Assembly: GCA_027694045.1 (NCBI GenBank)
Contig: JAQEWB010000003.1
Coordinates: forward strand, 269,534 to 333,533
Direction: 5' to 3'
Source of the DNA: Bacillaceae bacterium OF18-1A
Lineage (GTDB): Bacteria; Bacillota; Bacilli; Bacillales; Bacillaceae_G
Length of the DNA: 64,000 nucleotides
The notes beneath the pieces were generated by a model that saw only the letters and a list, made by a program, of their open reading frames with translations, ran no database searches and had not been told where the DNA came from. How positions within the stretch are numbered: position 1 is the stretch's first letter; the number at the start of each line of letters is the position of its first letter. Of this stretch, positions 53,215 through 62,212 are shown piece after piece. A program made the position numbers and the translations under genes.

Positions 53215-54124
53215 GTCGCTCACCCCTTGTGAGTTCAATAAATAAATCTTCTAGTGTAAATACGAGCTCTTTGACACTATATACATCTATCCCATTTTCT
53301 ACAAAACGCTTATTCCAAACATTAATGGATGCAACATCCATGCGACATAATAAACGATTATCTTTTATACTAATTTCTCGTACTTCTTCAACAGCGTCTA
53401 GCATCTCTTTCGCCTTAGAAATCGGCGTAACAATCCATTCTACACGATCACTTGCCGTTTTAATTAACTCTTCAACCTTGGCAACTGTTATCATTTTCCC
53501 TTTATGAATAATAGCAACACGATCACATATCATTTGTACTTCGCTTAACAAGTGGCTTGAAATAAACACACTCATATTTTCTTCTTTCACAAGCTTATGT
53601 ATAAATTCCCTTAGTTCTCTAATTCCAGCTGGGTCCAAACCATTTGTCGGCTCATCTAATATGAGCAACTTTGGATTTCCAAGAAGCGCCTGTGCAATTC
53701 CAAGGCGCTGTTTCATGCCTAGGGAATATGTTTTTACTTTGTCATGAATCCTTTCATCTAAATGAACCATTTGAGCAATTTCAACAATACGTTCATCTGA
53801 TATACCACCTAGCATACGGGCAAATTGCTTTAAATTTTCCCATCCTGTTAAATATGTATACAACTCTGGGTTTTCAACGATACTTCCAATTTGGCGCATT
53901 GCTTCTCTGAAATTCTCCTTAATAGAGTAGCCACCGATAGAAATCGTACCTTCCGTTGCTTTAATCAATCCAACTAGCATTCGGATTGTAGTTGTTTTTC
54001 CGGCGCCATTTGGCCCTAGGAATCCAAACACTTCTCCTTGCTTCACATCAAAGGAAATATTCTCTACCAGTGTTTTCTTTCCAATTACCTTCTTCACATC
54101 TCGTACGGAAAGTATCATTGTCAT
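53207..54124 (-). CDS. ABC transporter ATPase (BcrA-like)
   Basis: ATPase of 305 residues. Walker A is GPNGAGKTT near 38, the signature is SLGMKQRLG near 137, Walker B is LLILDEPTNGLDPAG and the H-loop is SSHLLSEV. The C-terminal domain is the one common in bacitracin/lantibiotic-type exporters. It overlaps the SGNH gene stop by four bases and the permease start by eight. GGAGGGG precedes the first of two close ATGs. Confidence 0.92.
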   Translation of the reverse strand: MTMILSVRDVKKVIGKKTLVENISFDVKQGEVFGFLGPNGAGKTTTIRMLVGLIKATEGTISIGGYSIKENFREAMRQIGSIVENPELYTYLTGWENLKQFARMLGGISDERIVEIAQMVHLDERIHDKVKTYSLGMKQRLGIAQALLGNPKLLILDEPTNGLDPAGIRELREFIHKLVKEENMSVFISSHLLSEVQMICDRVAIIHKGKMITVAKVEELIKTASDRVEWIVTPISKAKEMLDAVEEVREISIKDNRLLCRMDVASINVWNKRFVENGIDVYSVKELVFTLEDLFIELTRGERHA

Positions 54125-54930
54125 TTTACCCCTCCTTGCTCTAAGCTTAATTTACTCACAACATTTTGAACTAACCGTTCTGACATATATGTATACCCTA
54201 CTTCATTCGGATGAAAATGATCCGAGTATAATAAATCTTTCCCACGGTTTTGGAATAAATCAAACGTCGGTGTAATATACACATTTTTATCGTTTAGCGC
54301 TACTTTCTCTAAAGATGCATTCCAGTCCACAACAATATTTGAAGACCCCTTTAAATCTTCTACATCTTCAAAAGGATTATATAAACCGAGCCAAAAAATA
54401 GGGCTATCTGTATTTATCTTACGAATTTCTTCTATAATTTTCTTCGCTTCATTTTGAAACGTTTCCGTATTAGGACGATATGTCTCTAAATCTATCTTCC
54501 CAAGCGATTCCCACCCTGGGAACAAATCATTTCCTCCAATTGTTAAAACGATTACATCCGCTTGTTTAATTGAATATTGAGCACCACTACTCTCAATTTG
54601 TTTTAATAAATCAGGCATTTTTGCACCACTCACTGCTAAGTTCGTTAATGCAACTTTTTGCTTATAATCTTTTTGTAAAGATTCTTTCATTCGTCCAATA
54701 TAGCCAATTCCTTCTTTATCACCAACGCCTCGCGTTAACGAATCACCTAAACTAACGATTTGTAGTGTCCCGTTGTTCTTTTTCTCTTTTGCCACTACAT
54801 CATTTTTCTTAATTAAATTTGAAGCTTTCGGATTTAATACATCATTTACACCAGAAACAAAGCCATATGCAAATAAACAGAAAGATGCAATTGTAATGAG
54901 TAGAATTACTTTTACTACTTTTGATCTCAT
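54121..54930 (-). CDS. membrane-anchored SGNH/GDSL hydrolase
   Basis: Hydrolase of 269 residues. The N-terminal helix (residues 4-27) has no clear cleavage site, so it is a signal anchor. The block motifs are SLGDSLTRGVGD (nucleophile Ser near 67), VSGAKMPD (Gly), TIGGNDLF (Asn) and DHFHPNEVGY (Asp-His dyad near 242). It should deacylate or esterolyse a substrate on the outer face of the membrane. First gene of a tightly coupled operon with an ABC-2 exporter. AAAGGGG fits the ATG at 54930; 24 codons upstream in frame are not likely used. Confidence 0.9.
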   Translation of the reverse strand: MRSKVVKVILLITIASFCLFAYGFVSGVNDVLNPKASNLIKKNDVVAKEKKNNGTLQIVSLGDSLTRGVGDKEGIGYIGRMKESLQKDYKQKVALTNLAVSGAKMPDLLKQIESSGAQYSIKQADVIVLTIGGNDLFPGWESLGKIDLETYRPNTETFQNEAKKIIEEIRKINTDSPIFWLGLYNPFEDVEDLKGSSNIVVDWNASLEKVALNDKNVYITPTFDLFQNRGKDLLYSDHFHPNEVGYTYMSERLVQNVVSKLSLEQGGVK

Positions 54931-55012
54931 ATCAAAACCCCTTTTAGCCCTCATAGATTGTCCATAATTATACCAAACGAAATTTTGAAAAGCGATTTTC
55001 ACACCTTCTCAA

Positions 55013-55990
55013 TTATGTCGTTTCTCTATCTACTAATTCTGGTAACAATTCTACATGCTTCACCTCTAATTTCTCTTCATTAATCTTTTCATATAATAAT
55101 TCAAACGCTTTTACCCCTACATTTTTACTAGGATGCGAAATCGTTGTTATACCTAATATATCTGCCACACCTTGATCATCACATCCAATAATCGTAATAT
55201 CCTCTGGAATACGAACTCCTTGTTTTCGCGCCTCTGTTACCATTCCAGCTGCAATATGGTTACAAGATACAAGAAATGCCGTCGGTTTTGCAGACATACA
55301 GGCCCATTCCCTCACTACATTACGTCCATCTTCCACTGTAAAACATCCTTTAAACTTCCATGGTTCTAACGGTGTCACAGCAATATGTTGAAGCGAATCT
55401 GCATACGCTTTTTTTCGTCTTTGGCTATTAATACTATTACTTCTTCCAATGCAATATCCTATACGTGTATGACCAGCATCTATTAAAGTTTTCATCCCTT
55501 GTGAAAACACTTTGTAATAATCAATATGTACACTTGAAATGAACTTCGAATCTATTTCTTCACACATAACAATTGGGCCAAACTTCGTATATTCCTCAAG
55601 TTTCTCCTTACTATTTGCCCTGGAACATATAATAACCCCATCAAATTTCTTCATTTTTAACATATTCAAAATTTCTAATTCTCTTTCCTCACTATAATTC
55701 GTCTGACAAAGCATCATATTATAATTTTTCTTTGCTGTTTCTTTTGATATCCCCTCAATAATAGCGCTATAATATTGATCATTTACATGTGGTAATAGCA
55801 CACCGATTACATTTGTCTTTCCTTTTACTAAATGAATTGCATTCACATTTTGCGTATAATTTAATTCTTCTATAATTGCCAAAATTTCTTTTCGTTTCTG
55901 TTCATTTACGTACGGATGATTATTCAGTACACGTGAAACAGTTGAAACAGATACTCCAGCAAGTTCAGCAATCTTCCTTATGTTCGTCAT
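55013..55990 (-). CDS. LacI-family transcription regulator
   Basis: Regulator of 325 residues. The N-terminal LacI helix-turn-helix with hinge is IRKIAELAGVSVSTVSRVLN. The periplasmic-binding-like sugar domain follows (NVIGVLLPHVNDQYYSAIIE; VRIPEDITIIGCDDQG). The ATG at 55990 has GGGGAGAA before it. Divergent from a YczE-type membrane protein, which it may control. The ligand is unknown; no sugar genes are adjacent. Confidence 0.9.
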   Translation of the reverse strand: MTNIRKIAELAGVSVSTVSRVLNNHPYVNEQKRKEILAIIEELNYTQNVNAIHLVKGKTNVIGVLLPHVNDQYYSAIIEGISKETAKKNYNMMLCQTNYSEERELEILNMLKMKKFDGVIICSRANSKEKLEEYTKFGPIVMCEEIDSKFISSVHIDYYKVFSQGMKTLIDAGHTRIGYCIGRSNSINSQRRKKAYADSLQHIAVTPLEPWKFKGCFTVEDGRNVVREWACMSAKPTAFLVSCNHIAAGMVTEARKQGVRIPEDITIIGCDDQGVADILGITTISHPSKNVGVKAFELLYEKINEEKLEVKHVELLPELVDRETT

Positions 55991-56021
55991 CTCATTCTCC
56001 CCTTTTCGCAAAAATTCTCAC

Positions 56022-56081
56022 TTGACCTGGTAAGCTTTCCACAATATATCCTTTCCTAGCAACTACATTTAGAAAGGATAT
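56022..56081 (+). promoter_or_regulatory. divergent promoter region of the LacI and YczE genes
   Basis: A -35 TTGACC (56022-56027) and a TATATC-type -10 (56045-56050) with 17 bases between them face the YczE gene. The spacer holds the near-palindrome GGTAAGCTTTCC. A 10-bp inverted repeat, ATATCCTTTC (56046-56055) and GAAAGGATAT (56072-56081), overlaps the -10 and the ribosome site. Both are operator candidates. Confidence 0.5.
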
Positions 56082-56087
56082 ACACCT

Positions 56088-56714
56088 ATGCTTCGATACA
56101 AATTAGAATATATATTTTTCATTGGCGGTTTACTCATTCTATCCATTGGCATTAATATGATGACAACAATTACTTCCTTTGGACTTAGCCCTTATGATTC
56201 CTTCTTTATTGCACTATATCAAAATTTCGGAATAAGTATTGGTTTTTGGATTTTCATGATTAATTTTGCATTTACACTTATCGTACTCGTTTGGAATAAA
56301 AAACAAATTACAATCGGGACAATTGTAACGATGGTTCTTATTTCTCTTTTTGTTGATTGGATTGGTTCCATTACGGCTATTATGGACGCTATCCGCTCTC
56401 TTCCAAAATATATAACACTTATTTGCGGAAATCTATTCGTCGGTGCTGGAATTGGTCTTTATGTCTCTACAAATCTTTGCGCAGCACCCCAAGAAGCTTT
56501 CGTTTTAACTGTTGCTGAGAAGAAGAAATGGACATTCAGAAGAACAGAGATTTCATTAGCCTTTTTATTTTTAACATTAAGTTTCTTTTTAGATGGACCA
56601 ATTTACTTTGGAACAATTATCTTATCCTTTACAACAGGTTGGATTATTCAAGCATTTATTCAAATTGGTACGCAGATTTTAAATAGAAAAGAGCCTATTA
56701 AGCAAGTTGCTTAA
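56088..56714 (+). CDS. YczE/YyaS/YitT family membrane protein
   Basis: Membrane protein of 208 residues with about five helices. Family features are SFGLSPYDSFFIALYQNFG near 30 and GAGIGLYVSTNLCAAPQEAF near 125. Function unknown; B. subtilis YczE affects surfactin production post-transcriptionally. AAAGGAT precedes the ATG. The last codons form the left arm of the terminator. Confidence 0.82.
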   Translation: MLRYKLEYIFFIGGLLILSIGINMMTTITSFGLSPYDSFFIALYQNFGISIGFWIFMINFAFTLIVLVWNKKQITIGTIVTMVLISLFVDWIGSITAIMDAIRSLPKYITLICGNLFVGAGIGLYVSTNLCAAPQEAFVLTVAEKKKWTFRRTEISLAFLFLTLSFFLDGPIYFGTIILSFTTGWIIQAFIQIGTQILNRKEPIKQVA

Positions 56715-56733
56715 TAGGCCCTTTCTGTTTTTT
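56693..56733. terminator. terminator between the YczE gene and hom
   Basis: CCTATTAAGCAA pairs perfectly with TTGCTTAATAGG around one central base, followed by a T-rich run. Confidence 0.82.
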
Positions 56734-56743
56734 ATAAGAGATA

Positions 56744-58039
56744 CTACTTAGCATCTCCTTCAATTCGGTAGTTCGCTTTCACGCAATCAATTTCTTCATA
56801 CCCTTGCAACGTATGTAGAATGTATTCATAATCCGCAAGAGAAGCACGATGCGTTACAATTACGATTTCTGCTTTCCCTTTCTCTTCAAGCGGCATTTGA
56901 ATAATCTTTTCAAAACTAACACCCCGCTCAGAGAACAATGATGTAATTTTTGCAAACACACCAATTTCATCTTTTACATGAAGTCTTAAAAACTTTTTCA
57001 CGACAATTTCGTCCGGCTCTTTTAATACTTTTTGATATTGTGGAACTACAGCACTATTTCCTGTCACCCCTAACCTAATATTTTGCATTACAGCCACTAA
57101 ATCAGAAACAACAGCTGTTGCTGTCGGTAAGCTTCCTGCACCTGGTCCATAAAACATCGTTTCTCCAACTGCTTCACCATACACATATACAGCATTGTAT
57201 TCATTTTGTACTGCCGCAAGAGGGTGTGTATTTGGAAGTAAAGTTGGTTCAACAGTAACCTCTAATTTTTCACCATCTCGCTTTGCAAGACCAATTAATT
57301 TAATTGTATAACCTAAGCTCTTACTATATTCAATATCTTCTTCTGTAATAGAGGTAATTCCTTTTACCTTCACATCTCCAAGCTCTACATTTGTAGAGAA
57401 CCCGAGAGTAGCCAAAATCGTCATTTTTCTTGCCGCATCTAAACCTTCTACATCTGATGTTGGATCTGCTTCTGCAAATCCAAGTTGTTGGGCTTCTTTT
57501 AACACGTCGTTATATGCTCTCCCTTCATCTGACATTTTCGTCAAAATAAAATTTGTCGTTCCATTTACAATTCCCATTACTTTCGTAATAAGATCAGAAG
57601 AAAGCCCTTCTACGATGCTTCGTAAAATTGGAATCCCTCCAGCTACACTCGCTTCATAAAACAAATCAGCTTTATTTTCTTTCGCTACTGCTAATAGTTC
57701 TGCTCCGTGCAATGCCATTAAATCTTTATTTGCAGTTACAACATGCTTCCCACTGTTTAAAGCTTGTAAAATATATGCTTTCGCATCATCAATGCCACCC
57801 ATCACTTCGATGACAACATCAATGTTTGGATTATCTAAAATTTCATTTGCATTTTGTGTTAATAGAGTAGAAGGTACCTCTACCTCTCTCTCTTTCTCAA
57901 TATTTTGTACTAACACTTTCGTCACTTTCACTGGACAGCCTATTTGGTGTATAAGTCGTTCTTGATGATCTGTAATGATACGAACTACACCACTCCCAAC
58001 TGTTCCAAGACCTAATAAACCTACTTGAATTTCTTTCAT
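56744..58039 (-). CDS. hom: homoserine dehydrogenase
   Basis: Enzyme of 431 residues reducing aspartate semialdehyde to homoserine. The NAD(P) motif is LLGLGTVGSGV at the start. The catalytic region is EADPTSDVEGLDAARK near 210, and a C-terminal ACT regulatory domain (about 350-431, KDEIGVFAKITSLFSERGVS) suggests feedback by threonine. The ATG at 58039 fits a GGGGTGG site. thrC/thrB do not follow; instead hom faces metA/metY, so it supplies methionine synthesis here. Confidence 0.94.
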   Translation of the reverse strand: MKEIQVGLLGLGTVGSGVVRIITDHQERLIHQIGCPVKVTKVLVQNIEKEREVEVPSTLLTQNANEILDNPNIDVVIEVMGGIDDAKAYILQALNSGKHVVTANKDLMALHGAELLAVAKENKADLFYEASVAGGIPILRSIVEGLSSDLITKVMGIVNGTTNFILTKMSDEGRAYNDVLKEAQQLGFAEADPTSDVEGLDAARKMTILATLGFSTNVELGDVKVKGITSITEEDIEYSKSLGYTIKLIGLAKRDGEKLEVTVEPTLLPNTHPLAAVQNEYNAVYVYGEAVGETMFYGPGAGSLPTATAVVSDLVAVMQNIRLGVTGNSAVVPQYQKVLKEPDEIVVKKFLRLHVKDEIGVFAKITSLFSERGVSFEKIIQMPLEEKGKAEIVIVTHRASLADYEYILHTLQGYEEIDCVKANYRIEGDAK

Positions 58040-58180
58040 AATACTGTCCACCCCTTAAAAATTGTGTTTAGATGAAATTATAAGAATAAAAAATCTGAAA
58101 AACAATGTTTTTTGAACATTCGGAAAAATATAAGTTAATCTTTACAAAGAAAACGTTGCCACGTGTGACACAATCTTTTT

Positions 58181-59086
58181 TTATAATACATAAGGGGTTT
58201 CTTGATACACGTAATAATTCAGCCAATTAGAGAATAATAAATTCCCATGGCTCCTCCACCGTACAAGCGGCTTCTCATTTGGATTATTATGCTTAAAATA
58301 GTTTTTCGGCACATCAACATTCAACCCTTTTTGGCGATCCCGTTCGTATTCTTGTTTTAACGTATCACAACTATATTCACTATGCCCGAGGGCAAAAACT
58401 TGCCTTCCTTCTTGCCCAATAACAAGGTGAACACCCGCTTCTTCAGAGTTTGCTAACAATGTTAATTCTTTCACCCCGCTAATATCACTCTCTCGTACTT
58501 CTGTATGGCGAGAATGCGGAGCAAAAAATAACTCATCGAACCCTTGTAATAGTTTCACATGTTGCTCACGGACTTCATGTTCAAATACACCAAACATTTT
58601 TTCCTTAAGAGGATACTTCGGAACACCATAATGATGATACAAACCTGCTTGTGCCCCCCAGCAAATATGAAGCGTAGATGTTACATTCGTTTTTGAATAC
58701 TCCATAATACGTTTAAGCTCTTTCCAATAATCTACTTCTTCAAAAGAAAGGGTCTCCACTGGTGCTCCTGTAATAATGAGCCCATCAAACTTTTCATTTT
58801 CAATGTCACGAAACGTTTTATAAAAGCTTGTTAAATGCTCCTGTGCCACATTACGAGCGAGGTGCGATTCCATATGAAGTAAATGAACATCTAATTGTAA
58901 CGGCGTATTCCCCATTAAACGAAGTAATTGCGCCTCTGTATCTTGCTTTGTTGGCATTAAATTTAATATAGCAATTTTCAAAGCCCGAATATCTTGTGTT
59001 TCCGCTCGCTCCTTCGTCATTACAAAAATATTCTCTTCTTGTAACACTTTACGAGCTGGTAAATCTTTATCAATTATGATCGGCAT
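58181..59086 (-). CDS. metA: homoserine O-acetyltransferase MetA
   Basis: Enzyme of 301 residues. The catalytic Cys142 lies in HICWGAQ, and His235/Glu237 in LGHSEYS. Residue 111 is Glu ([15 protein letters not shown]); in this family Glu111 is reported to give acetyl-CoA specificity, whereas Gly gives succinyl-CoA. So the protein should make O-acetylhomoserine although it is often labelled a succinyltransferase. That product suits the O-acetylhomoserine sulfhydrylase gene it overlaps by 17 bases. Confidence 0.94.
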   Translation of the reverse strand: MPIIIDKDLPARKVLQEENIFVMTKERAETQDIRALKIAILNLMPTKQDTEAQLLRLMGNTPLQLDVHLLHMESHLARNVAQEHLTSFYKTFRDIENEKFDGLIITGAPVETLSFEEVDYWKELKRIMEYSKTNVTSTLHICWGAQAGLYHHYGVPKYPLKEKMFGVFEHEVREQHVKLLQGFDELFFAPHSRHTEVRESDISGVKELTLLANSEEAGVHLVIGQEGRQVFALGHSEYSCDTLKQEYERDRQKGLNVDVPKNYFKHNNPNEKPLVRWRSHGNLLFSNWLNYYVYQETPYVL

Positions 59087-60368
59087 GTTGTTTGCCTCCG
59101 ATTAATGCTGCATCTAAATCTGCAATAATATCAGAAACGTCTTCTATACCAACCGATAAACGAATTAAATCCGATGTAACACCAGCTAAACGCTGATCCT
59201 CAGCACTTAATTGTCTATGTGTCGTACTAGCAGGGTGTATAACGCAAGTTCTAGCATCAGCGACATGTGTTACTAGAGTCGCTAGTTTTACATTTGCGAT
59301 AAATTCTTTCGCTGCTTCTAATCCGCCTTTAATACCGAAAGTTAAAACACCACTAGCACCTTTTTTCAAATACTTTTGTGCTAACGAGTAATTTTCATTA
59401 CTATCTAATCCCGGATAATTCACCCATTCAATACGTTCATGATCAGCAAGCCAATTAGCTACCGCCAGGGCATTTTCGCTATGGCGCTCCATTCGTAAAT
59501 GCAGCGTTTCTAAGCCAATATTGCTAATATATGCATTGAATGGGCTCATACAATTTCCATAGTCTCTTAATAGCTGAACACGAGCTTTCACAATATAGGC
59601 TGCTGCACCAAAATTTTGAACGTAACTTACGCCGTGATAACTTGGATCCGGTTCAACAAGCTCAGGATATTTTCCATTTGTCCAATCAAAGTTCCCTCCA
59701 TCAATGACAATGCCACCTAGTGAACTAGCATGACCATCAATATACTTCGTTGTGGAATGAACGATAATATTCGCTCCATGTTCAAACGCTTGGCATAAAT
59801 AAGGAGTCGCTAATGTATTATCAACGATAAAAGGTACCTCTAATTCTTTAGCTGCAGCCGAAAACTCTTTAAAGTTTAAAACGTTCATCGCTGGATTTCC
59901 TAACGATTCTGCATAGATAAGTTTCGTCTTATCGTTAGCAAGTGCCGTAATTTCATCAGCCGTTAAGTTCGGATTAAAGAACGTAACATCAATGCCAAGC
60001 TTACGCAAACTTACTCCAAATAAATTAAATGTCCCTCCATAAACTGTTGAAGAACAAAGTAAGTGATCTCCACTACTACAAATATTTAAAACCGCTAGCA
60101 TAATAGCTGCCTGCCCAGAGGCTGTTGCAACAGCTCCTACACCGCCTTCTAATTCTGATAGCTTCTGCTCAAATGCAGCTAAAGTAGGGTTTCCAATACG
60201 TGTATAAATATATCCTTCTGCCTCTAAATTAAATAACGCTGCCAAATCATCCGAAGTGTCATATTTATATGTTGTACTTTGATAAAGCGGCAAAACACGT
60301 GGTTCACCATTCTTTGGTGAATAGCCTCCTTGCACACAAATCGTTCCTTTTCCCCATGACTCTCCCAT
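59070..60368 (-). CDS. metY: O-acetylhomoserine sulfhydrylase
   Basis: PLP enzyme of 432 residues of the Cys/Met metabolism family that makes homocysteine from O-acetylhomoserine and sulfide. The PLP Lys lies in [16 protein letters not shown] near 210; other motifs are [22 protein letters not shown] and the C-terminal [22 protein letters not shown] lies eight bases before the ATG. It is controlled by a SAM-I riboswitch. metA overlaps its end. Confidence 0.95.
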   Translation of the reverse strand: MGESWGKGTICVQGGYSPKNGEPRVLPLYQSTTYKYDTSDDLAALFNLEAEGYIYTRIGNPTLAAFEQKLSELEGGVGAVATASGQAAIMLAVLNICSSGDHLLCSSTVYGGTFNLFGVSLRKLGIDVTFFNPNLTADEITALANDKTKLIYAESLGNPAMNVLNFKEFSAAAKELEVPFIVDNTLATPYLCQAFEHGANIIVHSTTKYIDGHASSLGGIVIDGGNFDWTNGKYPELVEPDPSYHGVSYVQNFGAAAYIVKARVQLLRDYGNCMSPFNAYISNIGLETLHLRMERHSENALAVANWLADHERIEWVNYPGLDSNENYSLAQKYLKKGASGVLTFGIKGGLEAAKEFIANVKLATLVTHVADARTCVIHPASTTHRQLSAEDQRLAGVTSDLIRLSVGIEDVSDIIADLDAALIGGKQHADHN

Positions 60369-60386
60369 TTTTCATTCTCCTTCCTT

Positions 60387-60420
60387 TTTATCCCGCTATT
60401 ACGGGCGGTAAACTCCCTCT
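60387..60420 (-). repeat. bcr1-like repeat end in the metY leader
   Basis: TTTATCCCGCTATTACGGGC is the GC-rich family end. It lies between the riboswitch terminator and the metY ribosome site, so it is part of the mRNA leader. Confidence 0.6.
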
Positions 60421-60442
60421 TTTTAAAACCTTATTTTTATAC

Positions 60443-60488
60443 AAAATAAAAAACTGCTCCTTTCCCGAAAACAAGAAAGGAGCAGTTT
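60443..60488 (-). terminator. riboswitch-controlled terminator of metY
   Basis: On the minus strand AAACTGCTCCTTTC pairs with GAAAGGAGCAGTTT across a 10-base loop, followed by TTTATTTT. It forms when SAM is bound by the aptamer just upstream. Confidence 0.93.
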
Positions 60489-60507
60489 GAAAACACGCTC
60501 TAAAGGA

Positions 60508-60614
60508 TCTTTCTTATCTCTCAGGGTTACTACCTGCAGGATTTGGCACAATTCCGTTATACGGCTGTTGCCAAGGTTTCATCGGGCCTGTCCCTCCACC
60601 TTTTCTTGATAAGA
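60508..60614 (-). ncRNA. SAM-I (S-box) riboswitch aptamer
   Basis: On the minus strand the sequence reads CTTATCAAGA, GGTGGAGGGA, GGCCCGATGAAACC, GGCAAC and CTGAGAGATAAG in S-box order. These are the P1 arms, the kink-turn, the GGCCCGATGAAACC core and the closing strand. Binding of SAM stabilises the downstream terminator and stops metY-metA expression when methionine/SAM is plentiful. Confidence 0.97.
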
Positions 60615-60631
60615 CTATGCAATTACCGTTG

Positions 60632-60660
60632 ATTTTATAGCAATAATTTCCTAATGTCAA
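60632..60660 (-). promoter_or_regulatory. promoter of the SAM riboswitch-metY transcript
   Basis: On the minus strand TTGACA (60660-60655) and TAAAAT (60637-60632) are 17 bases apart, placing the transcript start close to the aptamer 5' end. Confidence 0.8.
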
Positions 60661-60920
60661 ATAGTTTTTCTGAATGTTCTAAATTAAATGCCGGAAGTTT
60701 GACGTAAGCAACAAAAGAAATATATTCCATATCTTTTAAAAAAAGACCTTTAAAAAACTCAAATTGGTCTATAAAATTAAATAAGTAATTTAAATTCCTC
60801 AAAAAACATCCTACATGTTGAATAGGCGTTTCTCTCAAAAAGATACTATATATATTCAACCTATTTCACACTAACATATTTACCTTTTCCCTACTAACAC
60901 TTACATAACGGAGGTATAAC
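60661..60920. other. gene-free stretch between the metY promoter and the ClC gene
   Basis: No supported gene. A 74-codon minus-strand frame crosses it but has a TTG start, no ribosome site, and runs into the metY promoter. Confidence 0.5.
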
Positions 60921-62150
60921 ATGACAAAGAAACAAGATATGCAATACATACTAGCACTGTATGGTATTCTTCTAGGATCTATAGTAGGAGCTACAGTTTG
61001 GCTATTTTTAGTGACAATCAATATTGGAATTCATTTTATTTGGGGATACTTACCTGAAGCGCTCTCTTCTCCCGCTTATTACACCATTTGTGTAACCGTA
61101 ATCGGTGGTATACTCGTTGGTTTAACACAAAAATATTTCGGTACATATCCACGGCTTATGCCAGAAGTGATGGCTGAATATAAAAGGACAGGCAGAATTG
61201 AATACCATTTTGTACATAAAGCTACTTTGACTGCGCTTATTGTTTTAATATTTGGAGCTAGTCTAGGTCCAGAGGCAGCACTTGTTGGAATTATCGGCGG
61301 GCTTTGCACATGGGTAGGGGATCGCTTTAAATTCGCTTTAAAGGGAATGAACGAACTAACCGAAATTGGAATTGGCGCTACTTTAAGTGTCATTTTTAAT
61401 GCACCATTATTCGGTTATTTAGCCCCGAATGAAAATGAAGGTGAACAAATTGCCGGGTTTTCTAAACGAAAAAAAGCAATTGTATATTTAACTACTACTT
61501 TTGCTGGATTTTCCGTTTATTTATTGCTAAGTAAACTTGATAATCGCGGATCCTTTATTGTTGATTTTGGAGACGGATCTCTTTCAATCAATGAGTGGAT
61601 TGCATTTCTACCACTCGCTTGTATCGGTGCTATCGTTGGTTTCTTTTATTTTAAAGTAGAATTTACATTAGAGAAAATCATCCATCCTTTCCGCGAATAC
61701 AAATTAACACTGGGAATTATAGGTGGTATTTTATTAGGTATTGCAGGGACTTTTCTCCCTTACACGTTATTTTCAGGGGAACATCAATTAAAAGATTTAG
61801 TCGTTGAATGGAGCCATTTATCTTTTTGGGTATTACTTCTTTCAGGAGTTTTGAAATTATGTATTACTGCTGTTTGTTTAAATACAGGTTGGCGCGGCGG
61901 ACATATTTTCCCAATTATATTTTCTGGGTCAAGTATCGGATATGCATTGGCTTCCATCCTGCCTATAGATCCAATAGCATCTGTAGCTATCGTCACAACA
62001 GCCATTTCAAGCTATGCATTGAGAAAGCCGATAGCTATAACATTACTATTACTTATGTTTTTCCCGCTTAATTTACTATTACCAATGCTCGGTGCAGCAG
62101 CAATCGGGAATGCATTTCCACTTCCTAAGCGGAACGAAACTATCAATTAA
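60921..62150 (+). CDS. ClC-family chloride channel/transporter protein
   Basis: Membrane protein of 409 residues with about ten helices of the voltage-gated ClC superfamily. Recognisable parts are GASLGPEAALVGIIGG near 113 and NTGWRGGHIFPIIFSGSSIG near 320. The usual GREGP filter with the gating Glu is replaced by SLGPEA, so it belongs to a divergent clade and its ion may not be chloride. No fluoride riboswitch is seen upstream. CGGAGGTATAAC precedes the ATG. Confidence 0.88.
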   Translation: MTKKQDMQYILALYGILLGSIVGATVWLFLVTINIGIHFIWGYLPEALSSPAYYTICVTVIGGILVGLTQKYFGTYPRLMPEVMAEYKRTGRIEYHFVHKATLTALIVLIFGASLGPEAALVGIIGGLCTWVGDRFKFALKGMNELTEIGIGATLSVIFNAPLFGYLAPNENEGEQIAGFSKRKKAIVYLTTTFAGFSVYLLLSKLDNRGSFIVDFGDGSLSINEWIAFLPLACIGAIVGFFYFKVEFTLEKIIHPFREYKLTLGIIGGILLGIAGTFLPYTLFSGEHQLKDLVVEWSHLSFWVLLLSGVLKLCITAVCLNTGWRGGHIFPIIFSGSSIGYALASILPIDPIASVAIVTTAISSYALRKPIAITLLLLMFFPLNLLLPMLGAAAIGNAFPLPKRNETIN

Positions 62151-62151
62151 T

Positions 62152-62192
62152 AAAAAACAGCATTAACAATAAACGTTAATGCTGGTTTTTTA
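62152..62192 (+). terminator. ClC gene terminator
   Basis: CAGCATTAAC pairs with GTTAATGCTG across a 7-base loop, followed by GTTTTTT. Confidence 0.9.
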
Positions 62193-62212
62193 AGTGGCAA
62201 TTATAATTTCAA

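Noticed and set aside
58052..58180. Search for a riboswitch, T-box or CcpA site upstream of hom
   Set aside because: The 129-base gap has no S-box or T-box consensus, and the AAAACGTT segment matches a cre site poorly.
60635..60859. 74-codon minus-strand frame upstream of the SAM riboswitch
   Set aside because: It starts with TTG, has no ribosome site, matches no family I know, and its 3' part covers the consensus promoter of metY.
60860..60920. Fluoride riboswitch upstream of the ClC gene
   Set aside because: No GGCGATGGTGTTCGCC-like core is present in the short leader.
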